Assembly (NCBI RefSeq): GCF_000218685.1
Contig: NW_006763302.1
Coordinates: 1,222,868-1,286,867, forward strand
From: Serpula lacrymans var. lacrymans S7.9
Taxonomy: Eukaryota; Basidiomycota; Agaricomycetes; Boletales; Serpulaceae
Reading direction: 5' to 3'
Length of the DNA: 64,000 bases
The notes under the pieces are model-generated. The model was not told the origin of the DNA. It saw only the letters and a program-made list of their open reading frames with translations, and did not search any database. Made by a program: the position numbers and the translations under genes. Below are positions 1 to 10,686 of this stretch, piece by piece (position 1 is the stretch's first letter; each line of letters starts with the position of its first letter).

Positions 1-160
1 TTTTGTTTTGCTGATCTCTGGCTCTGGTACAGGATATTATGCGCATTTGAGCGGCGCGACTTTTGGAGTGTTGTACTATTTGTATGGACCACAATGGTGG
101 GATTTTATGAGGATTATCCACGATCCTACGGAGGAAGAAAAAGAAAAGTCGGAAGCATAG
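1..160 (+). pseudogene. Last exon of a mitochondrial-type rhomboid protease (left copy, damaged)
   Basis: The terminal exon encodes the end of the rhomboid core (AHLSGATFGVLYY, then GPQWWDFMR) and an acidic/basic tail ending at the TAG at 158-160. The AHxxG motif carries the histidine of the Ser-His dyad in this family. Relative to the right copy, about 8 bp are missing just after the splice acceptor (near base 33), which removes the residues before AHLSG and shifts the frame, so this exon probably cannot be joined correctly. Earlier exons lie outside the window, so the state of the whole gene is unknown. Confidence 0.7.
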
Positions 161-581
161 ATGGCCATTTTTCATTGTCAGTATCCTCTCTACTCAATAC
201 TATTAATTATTGTTAGGTACTACTACACGTGCACCACAAGAATATAAAGATGATTCAATGCATCACTATACTCTTGGATTATCTGCAAGTAACTACGTCA
301 GATTAAAATGAGAAGTCTTACAGCTCGTTCAAGCTTTTAGCAGCCTATTCCATTGCACTTGTAATATCAAACCTGTGCGAGAACTAGAAGTCATGTTATC
401 CCTCCCAACTGCAAGCAGCCTATTCCATTGCACTTGTAATATCAAACCTGTGCGAGAACTAGCAGTCATGTTATCCCTCCCAACTGCACATTCTGTGAAA
501 GTCCGGTGAAAATGAGTGGGTGACAAATGTAATGCGATTTTGGGAGCTATGGTACAAAAGGTCTTGAAAGGATACAACAAA

Positions 582-2563
582 CTACTTCAGCTGAGCCTCC
601 AACTGTTCGAACTGATAATCATCATGCGCCTTGCTCATAACGGCGTGCGCACGAACCTCGGCATGCCACTTATTATTTTCATTGAGCGCGGCTGGGTATC
701 TGTCCTCTCCTTCCTTCCCAGCCCAATCGAAATCAACGAGAAACCCTTGCTCCTTGGAAGAAACAACATTCGTGTCACGCAGGTCTCCGAACACAAACCT
801 ATTCTCGTGCAAGAGCTTTAGTGCCCTTTTAACATCCCTCAAGACAGCTTCGGGAACAGGTTTGGGCCTTGAACTGTTTCGCAGTCGCCAGATTGATGCA
901 CCGTCTTCGAGATGGTCCATGACGACCATAAAAAGGCCCCCGATGATTGGCTCGCACCAGTGGAGCTTTGGGGCCAGTTTGGCATCGGATAAGAGGCGGT
1001 GGGCTGCTTTACCGTACCGACTCGCAAACTTGACGACGACCTCGGTAGCACCATCAGGGGTGGCAGCGTCACCAAGGGTAGCCCGGTACAGCGCGGTGGT
1101 CCCAACTCCCAGGTCTGGCAAGCTGGTCGAAATGTGCTCGCCGGTTCGCAAGAGGACACCGTGGTAGGTCAGGCACGGCAATGCATTGCCTGATACTGAG
1201 GTTGGGTCAGGGTAGATTGCCGCAATAGTTACGTGGTTGCCCTGAACTGCGCGGTAGTGCGCTGCCAGTGCCGCTCGACACGATGAAAGGCACCTGAAGA
1301 TTCGAGCCGCATGGATGATGTTCTCGGACAAGTGAAATCCGGGGGTGATATTGAAGGCGACTAGCCTGGATGCGTAGATAGAGCCAACACAGACAGCCAC
1401 ACCAATCTCGATCCGATTTCCCGAGAGACCGAGAAGCAAGACAGGGAAATTGCAGGATCCTTGAAAGTGCGCAAGCTAGAAAGGACACGTCAACGGAGAT
1501 ACGAACGTGGATGCGTGCTGCCGCACCTGGGGGTCCGACACAATCTTGCTGTAGTCGGCAAGACTTTGAACAAAAGGATCTCCGCCAATACCAGGGGCAT
1601 TTTTCAGCTCCAGGATTGTGACAGGGAACTCACCTTGCCACCAACTCGCATCAGGCTGGATGTTCCCCACCCGGTCAAGCCTTTCCTCCCACTGACCAGG
1701 CTCCCCCATTAAGTGGTCGACGTGCTGCCGAATGGCGTTCCGGCGACTGTCCTCATTGTGATAAGACATGATTGTACTGCTGAGGAAGCTAGACGCGTGG
1801 CTGACATCATGTTCGGTCACCTCGAGATCGCCAAGCTCGGCGAGGGCCCGTTGTAGGTGCGCAAGTGGCGGGCTGAACATGGCGGCTGGGACTTGATCGA
1901 GGCACACAGGATGGCCATCGGCATTGAGGAACTTTGCCAATGCATCAGCGCTCCTTACAACTGCAGATGGGGAGGGGCTGGATGATAGTTTGGCGAACTG
2001 CTTGCCGAGCTCTGCAAAAATAATGAGGATTGAACAAGTGACAAGTGGGTGGACTCGTACTTTTCTTAATCTGTATCCGAGACCGCGCTTGAGGATCGTC
2101 AACAAAGTCAAGTAGCTCCTTGACTGAAACGGGGTGAGGGGGCTAGGGAGGGGTATGGAAACACATGAAAAAACGCACTCTCAGCATTGGCAACAATGAT
2201 ATGAAGAGTATCATCTGGCAGGGCTTCGGTGAACACGTCTTTAATGTTACGTAGAACACTGAGCTCGGCTGCCTCTGGCTGGATGCGAAGCCACTGAATG
2301 ACACGGTCTGTCAGATCCACCTCGGGCTCTATCTTGACATCCGCCTATCCAGGGTCAGTCATTTGGCATCGTAGACTAGGTGGCAGACACACCTTGTACA
2401 GCACAAGGTCCCTCAGTGGGACATCATAGCTTTCCTCCTTGAGCTGCTTGTGGACCTCCCTCAACAGTGATTTGACTTTGAGATTGCCCTCAAAAATGAT
2501 TTGCGTGAAAAACGGTGGCTCCACCGGAAAGTAGCAGCTGAGCTTGAGCTTCATGATGGGCAT
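582..2563 (-). CDS. Crinkler-type protein: ubiquitin-like header, PD-(D/E)xK-like region and C-terminal kinase (copy 1)
   Basis: Five exons (2393-2563, 2179-2344, 2061-2123, 1527-2011, 582-1475) with GT-AG introns of 48-55 nt join in frame to about 592 aa. The first ~120 residues look like the ubiquitin-like header of fungal and oomycete Crinklers (a header starting MKLKLSCYF-like, with a QLKEE-type helix). Exon 4 has a VTILELKN motif, compatible with the E-x-K of a restriction-endonuclease fold. Exon 5 is a divergent protein kinase with FGDLRDTNV as catalytic loop and DFDWAG in place of DFG, typical of kinases at Crinkler C termini. There is no signal peptide. Crinklers are known as intracellular effector or inter-strain conflict proteins that spread with mobile DNA. 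The role here is inference. The copy at 41738-43719 has the same structure. Confidence 0.8.
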
Positions 2564-3722
2564 GGTTCATCTGTTTGGTTACGGCTGAATTCAGATCGAT
2601 AGTAGTCTTCAGTCCCAGTCGGAAACGACACAATTTGTTAGTCTCCCCAGTCAGACCAAATTGATATGACAGTCGATATCAGTAACTACTAAGGTCTGAT
2701 CCGAACTAAGAGTGGCGTACAGGAGCCCTCATTCGGTGTCAATAACACGACTTCTTGAAACTTCGCCAAAACCCGAGATCAGCAGAAATTCAACATAAAC
2801 TCAACAACTTGAAACCCAGCGAGCGCTAACTCAAACTGCAAGAGCATCCTCAGACTTGCCTTTCGAAAGTCATTATCCAGGCAGGAGCCACATATATATT
2901 TATCGAGGAATAAGGGTTTTGACAATATGAATGGTATCTAGCTTTTTTTCGAGTCTAGTTTATTTCTTAGCACAGTTTTGGGTCTTCTGTATATTGCTTC
3001 CTTATTATCATTATCATGCTACAGTACTTCACTGGTTTAGCCTTTGAAAGGCATACAATTTATAAAGAATAAGTAGTAGACTGCCCTTGCTGATATTTCA
3101 TAGGGGCCATGTAAGGATGTACTCAAATTTTAGTGGACCTGTGTTTCTCGTAAATGTGGCCGTTTCATGCCGATTTTGTGGTACCTGCTGACCATTCTCA
3201 GACTCGCCTTGTAAGCTTTATTGGTGCCGAATGGGGGGCTCCCGCACGCCACCCTTAGTTTGGACAAGACTAACAATTTGTACCAAATTACATAGAATTC
3301 TCACAAATGAGCATATTTATATCTAATCTAATACAATCCTGAACATTTCCCACAATTTAGAGTTGAGAGTATCAACATTGACTCAATCAACAGACTTGCG
3401 TGCGATCTCGTGCACCAGACTGAGTGCACAAATTACAACAGTCAACCTTATCAACATGAAAGCCAAGGTGACCTATACAAAGATCCCATAACATTTGGAC
3501 TTGACGATGTTAACCTGTAGACCCTGACTCGGACCACGAAGCTAGACAGCATCAAGATTGCCATGGCATTTGTTAACGCCTTAAAAGAGGCTCATCTTGA
3601 AGACCCCCATATGAAACTTGATCCCGAGGCTCTCAATTGACTGCAAAACTTCCCGCAAGAAACATGTCACCTCAAAAGTCCATTTGAGCGATTTGCACTC
3701 GATTTTTTTCTAGCAACTACCA
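2564..3722. other. No gene seen: 5' flank of the Crinkler copy and remnant DNA
   Basis: No coding exon is recognisable. The first ~300 bases are the upstream region of the Crinkler-type gene and differ from the right arm by small indels (4 bp near 2712, 3 bp near 2763). The remainder is AT-rich and nearly the same as 35460-36334. Fragments near 3540-3720 read like an upstream piece of the Tnp2 transposase with stops. Confidence 0.6.
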
Positions 3723-5149
3723 ATGCGTCCAAACAGGCATCAAGTACATGACACCTACCACCAATTGCACCCTGAGAACATAGATAGGATCCAGTCACAC
3801 TATCAAATCAAGCACCGTATGGCTGAGTTGAGCGGTGTTGAGTCACTGGTGCATGATATGTGTGTCAATACATGCATAGCATATACCGGACCCTTTGGAC
3901 AAATGCCCAATGTGTCTTCAACCACAATACGACGAAGCAATGCTCATGCAATCTAAGGGGAAGAGAAAAGTTTCTTGTCAGCAATTCCATACAATGCCAA
4001 TAGGCCCACAAATACAAGCTATTTGGCAAGACTCAGACAATGCAACTAATATGAGGTACTGGGAGATACAAACTCAAGAACTAAATAAAGAACTCAGTCT
4101 CAATGATGGAGTCCTCAGTTCCTATGACGACTTCTTCACTGGAAGCGACTACCTCAATGCCGTCGCAGATGGTTGGTGTAACAACCAAGAGTGATTTACT
4201 CTGGCGCACACAGGAACACGCTATATAGAAGAGGAAGTTGGGGAGTGGTTACCCCTTAGGCTGCAGTGAGTTAGTTGTGCTAGACAACAGGAGGACTCGC
4301 TGAGGAGTCTCCTGGGGTATATATACTACTACAGGTTTGTTTGTACATGTGTACTATACAGTTGCAAATAAAGTTTAAAGTCCGATGTCTAGCATGTGAC
4401 CTGTCACATGGTGAGTCTAGACTTTGGTCAGGTGATGTGTCACGTGACTTATAAAAGTCGAAAATGTAAAGTAAAGTAAATGGTCACATGACTGGTCATG
4501 TGACTTGGAAAATGAAAAGTTAAAGTACAAAAATGAAGCGTAAGTAGGTGCTGGTATGTCAATTGTAACAGTTGGATACAAGCTGGTGATACAGTACTAA
4601 TGTTCTCAATGGATGGTGCTCAGCTATATGAAAAAAAAGGCCTCCAACTGTTGGATCTATATCTGGGTAGTCTTTGACCTTTCGCCAGATAAACGATACA
4701 AGAAAAAACATGTTTTACCAGGGGGGATCATACCAGGACCAAACAAGCCAAAAAATATTGATTCCTTTATATTTCCAGGCCTACATCATCTCTCTGCCAT
4801 CCAATGTGAAGGACTACGTATCTGGGACACCTCAAGAAACATTCTATTCATGTCAAAACTGTTCCTAGCACTTGTCACAGCAGATGGCCCAGCTATGGCC
4901 TATCTCAATGGACTAGTTGGACACAGCGGCAAGTTTGGCTGCCGACTATATTGCGGACTTCCTGGTCGACTGAAGGCTCAAAGTAGCCACTACAGCCCGG
5001 CACTACTCAAACCATCAGGAGACTACAATGTCTCTGGTTGTACCCATGACGACAACGACCCCCATAATCTCTCTTCTATATCATTGCAGACATACCTAGA
5101 TAATCTTATCACTCTTACACATCAGGAAAAACCTAGCTACTTTTTATAG
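3723..5149 (+). pseudogene. Tnp2-type (CACTA superfamily) transposase relic, copy 1
   Basis: Fragments in order encode a cysteine pair (DKCPMCLQPQYDE), then TMPIGPQIQAIW, then a SMDGAQLYE segment followed by CWIYIWVVFDLSPDKRYKKK, IPGPNKPKNIDSF, the FPGLHHLSAIQ block and VGHSGKFGCRLYCGLPGR. This order is that of the Transposase_21/Tnp2 family common in basidiomycete genomes. The reading is broken by stops, frameshifts and a 394-bp solo LTR at 4177-4570. The C-terminal half is missing, because the match stops in TATAGC-rich DNA after 5149. A cut-and-paste DNA transposase in origin, now dead. Confidence 0.8.
4177..4570 (-). mobile_element. Solo LTR of chromovirus family 1 inside the Tnp2 relic
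   Basis: The 394-bp sequence starts TGTAACAACC and ends AATTGTAACA, flanked by a 5-bp duplication GTTGG (4172-4176 and 4571-4575). Orientation is minus relative to the full element at 27272-33520. Its outer parts match the 390-bp LTRs, including TATATATA and the CAGCGAGTCC self-primer segment, but about 190 bp of the U3-like part differs, marking a subfamily. The same insertion is present in the right arm, so it predates the duplication. Confidence 0.88.
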
Positions 5150-5345
5150 CTATCATAGCCACCATAGTGCTATATAGGGAAAATAGTAGCTATAGTACAC
5201 CTAGACAAGTCCCTATTATATAGCGCTATATAGCAGCACTATTTTGAGACATTTGCTATACCAGTTATTATAGCACCTTTGTAATACATGTACTATACCT
5301 CTACTATAACTGCTACAATAGGACATAAAAGCTATCACTACCATA
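5138..5345. repeat. TATAGC-rich degenerate repeat cluster (left)
   Basis: Many imperfect copies of CTATAGC/GCTATAG are spaced at roughly 8-20 bp, directly after the Tnp2 fragment. A second cluster of the same motif lies at 6605-6960. Such clusters resemble the subterminal binding repeats of CACTA-like elements, but no terminal inverted repeat or target duplication was identified. Confidence 0.55.
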
Positions 5346-6119
5346 AAATATTATTCCAGGGCATTTATATTATTTTTACTGGTATTATAATCAGAGGTCA
5401 TATTCAGTAAAATCAACATATATTTCTAATACGGTTGCATGACACATGTAATGATAAACTATCCTAACAAAGTTGAAACCATACCTTTAAATCAGATACT
5501 GTAAGTTATTCATACTGTGTACAATGCACTCAGTAATGTTATATAAATGCTACCATGGAATTACTCACCACAATTTCATAAATGGCTTGTGAGCTTCGAT
5601 TGATAACTCATCAAGTTTGTGCAAGGCAATAACCCAATAAGTGACTACCACCAAGTATTAGATGGGTGAACTTAGCTCTGCCTATTCACCAATGACTCAG
5701 AAAAAATAAAAATGGTTATACATATACCAATAAATCACTGTAATGACAAAAGACATCAGTGGGGATAGCTAGAACTGATGAGTCCCATATATAAGAATTC
5801 TGGACACAAACTATACCTGAAGGTAGACTTATGATGTGGTGGTTGAATATTGTGGGGGCATTTATAGCGCTTATGCCAATGCAGATGGTGGCTGAGAATA
5901 AACAGAGCTTGTATTAGTGTCACATAAGATAATTGTAAAAAAGAAAACATACATCAAGCTAAGATACTCATTGAGTGTTGTATTAGCTTGACTTTGTTGC
6001 AAAAGGTAGAGAAAATCCAAGTGAAGCGTCCAAATGTACTGAGCTGTGATGTGACTGGTGACATAACACTAGTGCCACGTATACATCAAGAGCTGACTCT
6101 GAAAAAAAAAAATGGCACA
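5346..6119. other. AT-rich stretch without a recognisable gene
   Basis: No exon or repeat family was recognised. Short open stretches on both strands have no plausible protein character. Confidence 0.6.
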
Positions 6120-6124
6120 AAATC

Positions 6125-6460
6125 TAATCTAATCATAGGAAGCGTGTGAAAATGGACAGTGACATTATCCATTTTCACACACTTTATTTTAGTGTTCAAA
6201 GTCAACTGCTAGAAAATTCTGCTTGGTGTGGCAATTTAAAGCTCCACTTAAAATTATTTCCCTGTTAAGCAAGCCACCTTGAATACACATCAAATCTAAT
6301 CATGGGAACTGTGTGAAAATGAACAGTGACACTGTCCATTTTCACACACTCAATTATAGTGTTCAAAGTCAACTGCTGAAAAATTCGCTTTGGTGCCACA
6401 TATTCAAACTCCACTTAAATCCATCCTTGTGCGTCAAGCAAAACCCTTCAAATTTGATGT
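6125..6460. repeat. Two tandem 167-bp units, each with a 37-nt hairpin
   Basis: Unit 1 has GTGTGAAAATGGA (6144-6156) paired with TCCATTTTCACAC (6168-6180). Unit 2 has the related palindrome at 6311-6347, which pairs over almost its whole length with one mismatch around the loop GAC. After each hairpin both units share GTGTTCAAAGTCAACTGCT and a CTCCACTTAAA block. The second hairpin is the better preserved. Confidence 0.75.
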
Positions 6461-6604
6461 GATGTTAGTGGTGTTCTTTAGTATCTGTATAATTGAATAT
6501 TTGTGATAGATTTTTATAAAACCATGAGACTAGTCCATATACATAACAAACCATTGTATGAATAATAATAGCATTCTCATTACCACCAGAAAAATGTCTC
6601 ATGG

Positions 6605-6960
6605 AAAACAACAAGCTATTATAGCTCCTATAGCTGCCATAGCACTTATAGCATCTATCATAGCAATGCCTGGTTGCTGAAATATACAAACAATATTTGG
6701 GACATATGTGATAGACTTTTATTACATAAATAAGCAGGCTAATATATGTGCCAAACCATTTAGTGAGTAATAATGGTGTTTTTATCACAATCAGAACAAA
6801 GTTCCCATAGATAGAAACAAGCCATTATGGCTACTATAGCTGCTATAGCTACCATAGCAGTTATGATATCTATTATAGAAAATTTTTGACTATTATAGTA
6901 ATGCTATAGCTGTTATAGAAGCCATAGAAGCATGCTTAGCTATATAGAAAAATGGTTTTT
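6605..6960. repeat. TATAGC-rich degenerate repeat cluster (right)
   Basis: Repeated CTATAGCTGCTATAG-like motifs occur with single-base variations, the counterpart of 5138-5345. The two clusters could bracket a non-autonomous element of about 1.8 kb. Clear ends were not found. Confidence 0.5.
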
Positions 6961-7069
6961 CCTGATGCAGCCGCAACAAACGAGTCGCAATATCGCAAAC
7001 TACACTTGAAAACGGGAATCAGCAAGCTGACTATCTTTTTAGGTTTCACAGCATCTCAAATTCTTGGGA

Positions 7070-7393
7070 TACCAAATGTCTTCTCTTTGAGTTCATGAAT
7101 AGCATCCTCAGACTGAGTCTGATTTCTCGCAGCAATATACACCTTTGCATTATATTCCAATAAAACCTACCATAGGGTCATGACACCAGTCAGTGTGAGC
7201 AGATGTTTTGGGTAGAAGCTGGAAAGCACAAAACCACATAATCACCCCCCTTGTCCGTCTCCTTCCCAATCCCTGTATTGGCACCGGTTACGATTATAAT
7301 CTTCCCCGACAGATCTGGAATATGCTCGGCCACGAACTTGGACTGTGGAGGGAATGCCTCGCTAAACCACAATATAGCTGCGCAGAAACTCAT
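7070..7393 (-). pseudogene. N-terminal fragment of a short-chain dehydrogenase/reductase
   Basis: Reading leftwards from the ATG at 7393, the fragment encodes a leader, then [22 protein letters not shown]. The TGxxxGIG glycine motif is the NAD(P)-binding site of classical SDRs. After an intron-like gap come [10 protein letters not shown] and IHELKEKT, matching exons 1-2 of the intact SDR at 14545-15967. The similarity stops near 7070 before the NNAG and YxxxK exons. It is a remnant paralogue. The C-terminal exons of a comparable paralogue lie at 13330-13786 on the other strand. Confidence 0.8.
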
Positions 7394-8116
7394 TGTGATG
7401 AGCGTCTGGAAGTGGAGTTGATATTGGCAAGCTTGCATTAGATTTGTAGAGACTCGCAGTCTTGAGTTCAATGTTCAATATTTGGCTGTCAAGTCTCTGT
7501 GACACTGACTATGCGCGGATCAGACTTTCTGTTTTAATATATGTTTTTACACATCTTAGCACAGATCAGCACATTGAAATATAAATTATCTTATGCTTGG
7601 GTTCACCTTGAGTTGCATGCAAGTCAAATTTGAAATCTGCCTTAAGTGTGAATCACTAATCACATTAATCACATGTGTAAGCCTGAGGCAAACAACTGGG
7701 TGTTAGTTTTGGTGATTCTGCACCTTTGTGTGTTCTACTTATTTCTATTCCTTTCTCTATCTATTCCTCTATCATTCAGTATTGGTTGTGTTCTCTATTA
7801 TTTTGCCTCTGTGGCTCCTTTGTTTACCTTTGTTTACAAAACTTCTGACAGTACTGCAGAGTCCAATGCTTCCTATTCTTTAGTTACTCACATTGGACTC
7901 TAGGTAATGTATACCTTCCATACCCTCTCATAATATAGTTACTCACATTGGACTCTAGGTACTGTATACCTTCTGTATTCTCTCATAATATAGTTACTCA
8001 CATTGGACTCTAGTTTCCAGTCTCTGATAGCTCTCAGCAAGTGGTGAGACACTTCTTTTAAGCTTTGTTCTTGACACTGGGCTCTTCTACTTCAATGACT
8101 TCTTTCCTTCCAGCAT
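7394..8116. other. No gene seen; includes a short tandem repeat
   Basis: Apart from the 55-bp tandem repeat at 7881-8015, no gene or element end was recognised. A hydrophobic open stretch near 7673-7903 lacks any family resemblance. Confidence 0.55.
7881..8015. repeat. 55-bp tandem repeat, about 2.4 copies
   Basis: TAGTTACTCACATTGGACTC recurs at 7881, 7936 and 7991 (period 55). The intervening bases TAGGTA.TGTATACCTTC.. are nearly identical between copies 1 and 2. Confidence 0.85.
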
Positions 8117-10150
8117 AATTAAATGCAAACAAATCACTTTGCACCTGAAGACCCCAACAAAAGCTTGATTTGTGTTTGCATGAAACACAGTCAGGGTAAA
8201 GCTCACCAAATTTCTAGGTCTACCTGGTATCGGCACCTAGCTGAAGCTACAAAAGATGAGAAACAGAAGATTCAGATGGAAAAGGCTTTTCCCAACCTCA
8301 CAGCCCTGTATGACTCCCAGCAGGCTGAGTCAAGTGCAGGCCCCAGCAGTGTAGGAGCACACAGCCTCATCCAAACATGTCAACAAAGGCGCTTGGGCAA
8401 ATTATGCCAAATGGTGCAAACACGCTAAAAGTTCTGCCGTTCAAGTGAGTTATATATTCTGTTTACTACTGAGTTCTTTTTAACAAGGCCACCATGTTTA
8501 CAGCTAAACGAGGCACCAATTCTATCCAAATTTCCACCACCAGATGCCTCCCCCCTGCGTTCTCTGCTGCAAGCCTCTGGGTCTTGTTATAGACCAACTT
8601 ACAGCTTCTGTCATCCTTCCACAAATACAGCAAGAGATGCAATTTATTATGTTGGTACGGAATGCATCTTTTGATGACCCTATTAACAAATTGAGCCAGG
8701 AGGCTGTGGAGCACCTCAGAAATCCTCTGCAAAACCCCATCAAAATTGAGCACCCAGCAATCTGTCATAGTTTCCTGAAGCTGTTTCCGACATCCTCAGC
8801 TTTCATGCAGTTGAGAAGACAATTGCCGAGTATAGCGGAGTTGAGTATGTTGAGCATGATATGTGCCCAGAGTTGTGCATTGGCTTTACTGGCCCTTTTG
8901 CTAACCTCCATGCTTTTCCTGTGTGTGGGATGTCCTGATGGAGTCAGAACCAACTTCACACTAGCAATGGATGTACCAGAACTGCTGCAAAAAGATTCAC
9001 CACTATTCCCCTTGGTCCCCAGCTCCAAGCACAGTATCGAGATCCCCAATCTGCTCGCAATATGTGTCACCTCCATGAGTGCACTCAGGGCATCACCTCT
9101 TTGAGAGACTGGAGAGATCCTAGTCATTGATGACATTGCCATGGGATTAGACTACCTTGGGCCAGTTTTTGATGGTGACATTAAAGGGAGTGACATCGTT
9201 CTTATGGTGTTGCTTGATGGTGCTCAACTTTATGAACACAAAGACTTGGATTGTTGGATGTATGTATGGATTATTGTGAATCTTGCCCCCGACAAGCGCT
9301 ACCAGAAGATTTATGTCCGCCCTGGTGGTTTTATCCCTGGGCCTAACAAGCCAAAGAATTTGGACTCGTTTTAATGTGTCGGAATGCATCACATATCCAC
9401 ACTCCAGAAAGAGGGACTCAATATCTGGGATGCCAACCGCAACATTGTTTTTTGCTTGGACATCTACCTTCTTTTTCCAACTGCTGATGGCCTTGGCCTT
9501 GTTTATTGGGATGGAATGGTTGGACATAGTGGTAAAAATGGATGCCGTATATACTGTGGCATTCTGGGTCAGCACAAGAACCATGGTTAACATTACTATC
9601 CTATTCTCATTATGCCTCGTGATAAATATCCTCCTGATGGGAGTAGACACCCAGATATTGTGGTTTTTGACCTTCCATCAAGTGGTTCTGATATATATGC
9701 TGACCATCTCAAGAGGCTCATATCTTTCCTAATCAACCTCAATATGATAACCGCAAGACAGAAACAGGCATTACAAAAGCACCTTTAATCCTTGGTCTCA
9801 GTCCCTCACAATTACTGGGTGTTCCCTATTGCATGACAACTGATATAATGCATTTTGCTGGTAACCTCACTGATCTTTTGATTTCACTTTGGCATGGAAT
9901 TATTGACTGTGATGGAACTGATGATTCTGAACAATGGGAATGGGCAGTTTTTGTCGATAATGAAGCTTGGGAAAGGTATGTACACATACAACATCAATTT
10001 CATGTCCCTAATATTGTACTACTGCAAGGTATAGAACATCTGTCTAGGATGCTGGGTCCCACCTACTGTAAGGACCATTTATTATTTTCTTATCTTCTCA
10101 CTCGGTGTCCTGGTTCTCGAACACTTTTCCTGTCACACCTCTGGCTCTAG
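8117..10150 (+). pseudogene. Tnp2-type transposase relic, second and more diverged copy
   Basis: Frameshifted fragments encode the same block order as the relic at 3723-5149: a CPVCGMS-like cysteine segment, IPLGPQLQAQYRDP, DIVLMVLLDGAQLYE, CWMYVWIIVNLAPDKRYQK, IPGPNKPKNLDSF, HHISTLQKEGLNIWDANRN and MVGHSGKNGCRIYCGILG. It continues further into HYYPILIMPRDKYPPDGSRH and a C-terminal part with GVPYCMTTDIMH and FAGNLTDLLISLWHG. At least four frame changes and several stops make it inactive. It extends further C-terminally than the 3723-5149 relic, so the two are independent insertions or truncations. Confidence 0.78.
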
Positions 10151-10560
10151 GGCTAAAGGTATTTTTTGCAATCCTGCTTCTTATAGCCCTAACAGGCTTT
10201 CTTAATCATTGTTACCACTTTGTATCACAGATCAGAGACTAGGTATTGCACCCAGCTAGCCAGCACAATGGGTAGGGGCTAGTAGTAGACATCTCGCCAA
10301 CCAGCTCAAAGCCCCATCAGTGCCTGGATATACTAATAGATGCTTTAGTCAGGATCATACCTTATTATGAGGATACGGTTCCTGAACATGCGTGACAACA
10401 TTTATTATTAGTATACTCTCTCACCTGCTGATTAATCTTCAAAGCCGTACAATAGTTATCCTTTTTTCTTATTGGTTGATTTTCCCCTCAGACCACTTTC
10501 TTCTTATTCCTCTTTTGGTCTGGGGGATAGACGGTTAGTTATATAAAGCCTTACCTATTC
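10151..10560. other. No gene seen
   Basis: AT-rich sequence without recognisable exon, LTR or tRNA. Confidence 0.5.
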
Positions 10561-10568
10561 ATGTAAAA

Positions 10569-10660
10569 TTCCTTAGCTTTCTATAGAGGACTTGAGAGTA
10601 AACTCAGAAGTTTCTGGTGAGGAGTAAAGTGGATATTTCAAGTAATAGAAAGCTAAGGAA
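10569..10660. repeat. Perfect 16-bp inverted repeat with 60-bp loop
   Basis: TTCCTTAGCTTTCTAT at 10569-10584 is the exact reverse complement of 10645-10660. It lies immediately before a copia LTR fragment at 10661-10686. Confidence 0.8.
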
Positions 10661-10686
10661 CTAAGTGAAACTCAGCCGCTGCCCGA
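10661..10686 (-). mobile_element. End fragment of a copia LTR
   Basis: CTAAGTGAAACTCAGCCGCT and the following GCCCGA match the LTR end seen at 13020-13050 and, inverted, at 45065-45090. It abuts the 1.84-kb TG...CA repeat, so the copia 3' LTR was truncated there. Confidence 0.7.

Larger units (their letters stand above)
1..5057. repeat. Left arm of a large inverted repeat
   Basis: The stretch from the window start to about 5057 recurs in inverted orientation at 34123-36334 plus 41447-44309. The arm holds a rhomboid 3' exon, a Crinkler-type gene and a Tnp2 relic with a solo LTR. Coordinates of the gene copies sum to a constant 44301, so there is no net indel inside the gene. The arm probably extends left of the window, because the match still runs at base 1. 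Long stretches (for example 582-2111) look identical in all frames. Divergence is concentrated around 2170-2870. Confidence 0.9.

Noticed and set aside
631..1167. 178-codon open frame on the plus strand
   Set aside because: It is antisense to the kinase exon of the Crinkler-type gene, has no family features, and repeats as a mirror image at 43134-43670 only because the DNA does.
5138..6960. CRISPR-like array from repeated TATAGC motifs
   Set aside because: The motifs are short, degenerate and irregularly spaced, with no constant repeat or unique spacers, and the genome is eukaryotic.
7673..7903. Hydrophobic 76-codon frame
   Set aside because: CT-rich sequence gives hydrophobic residues in any such frame. 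No start context or homologous feature.
10230..10330. tRNA-like look of the CAGCTAGCCAGCACAATGG region
   Set aside because: No acceptor stem or T arm can be formed.
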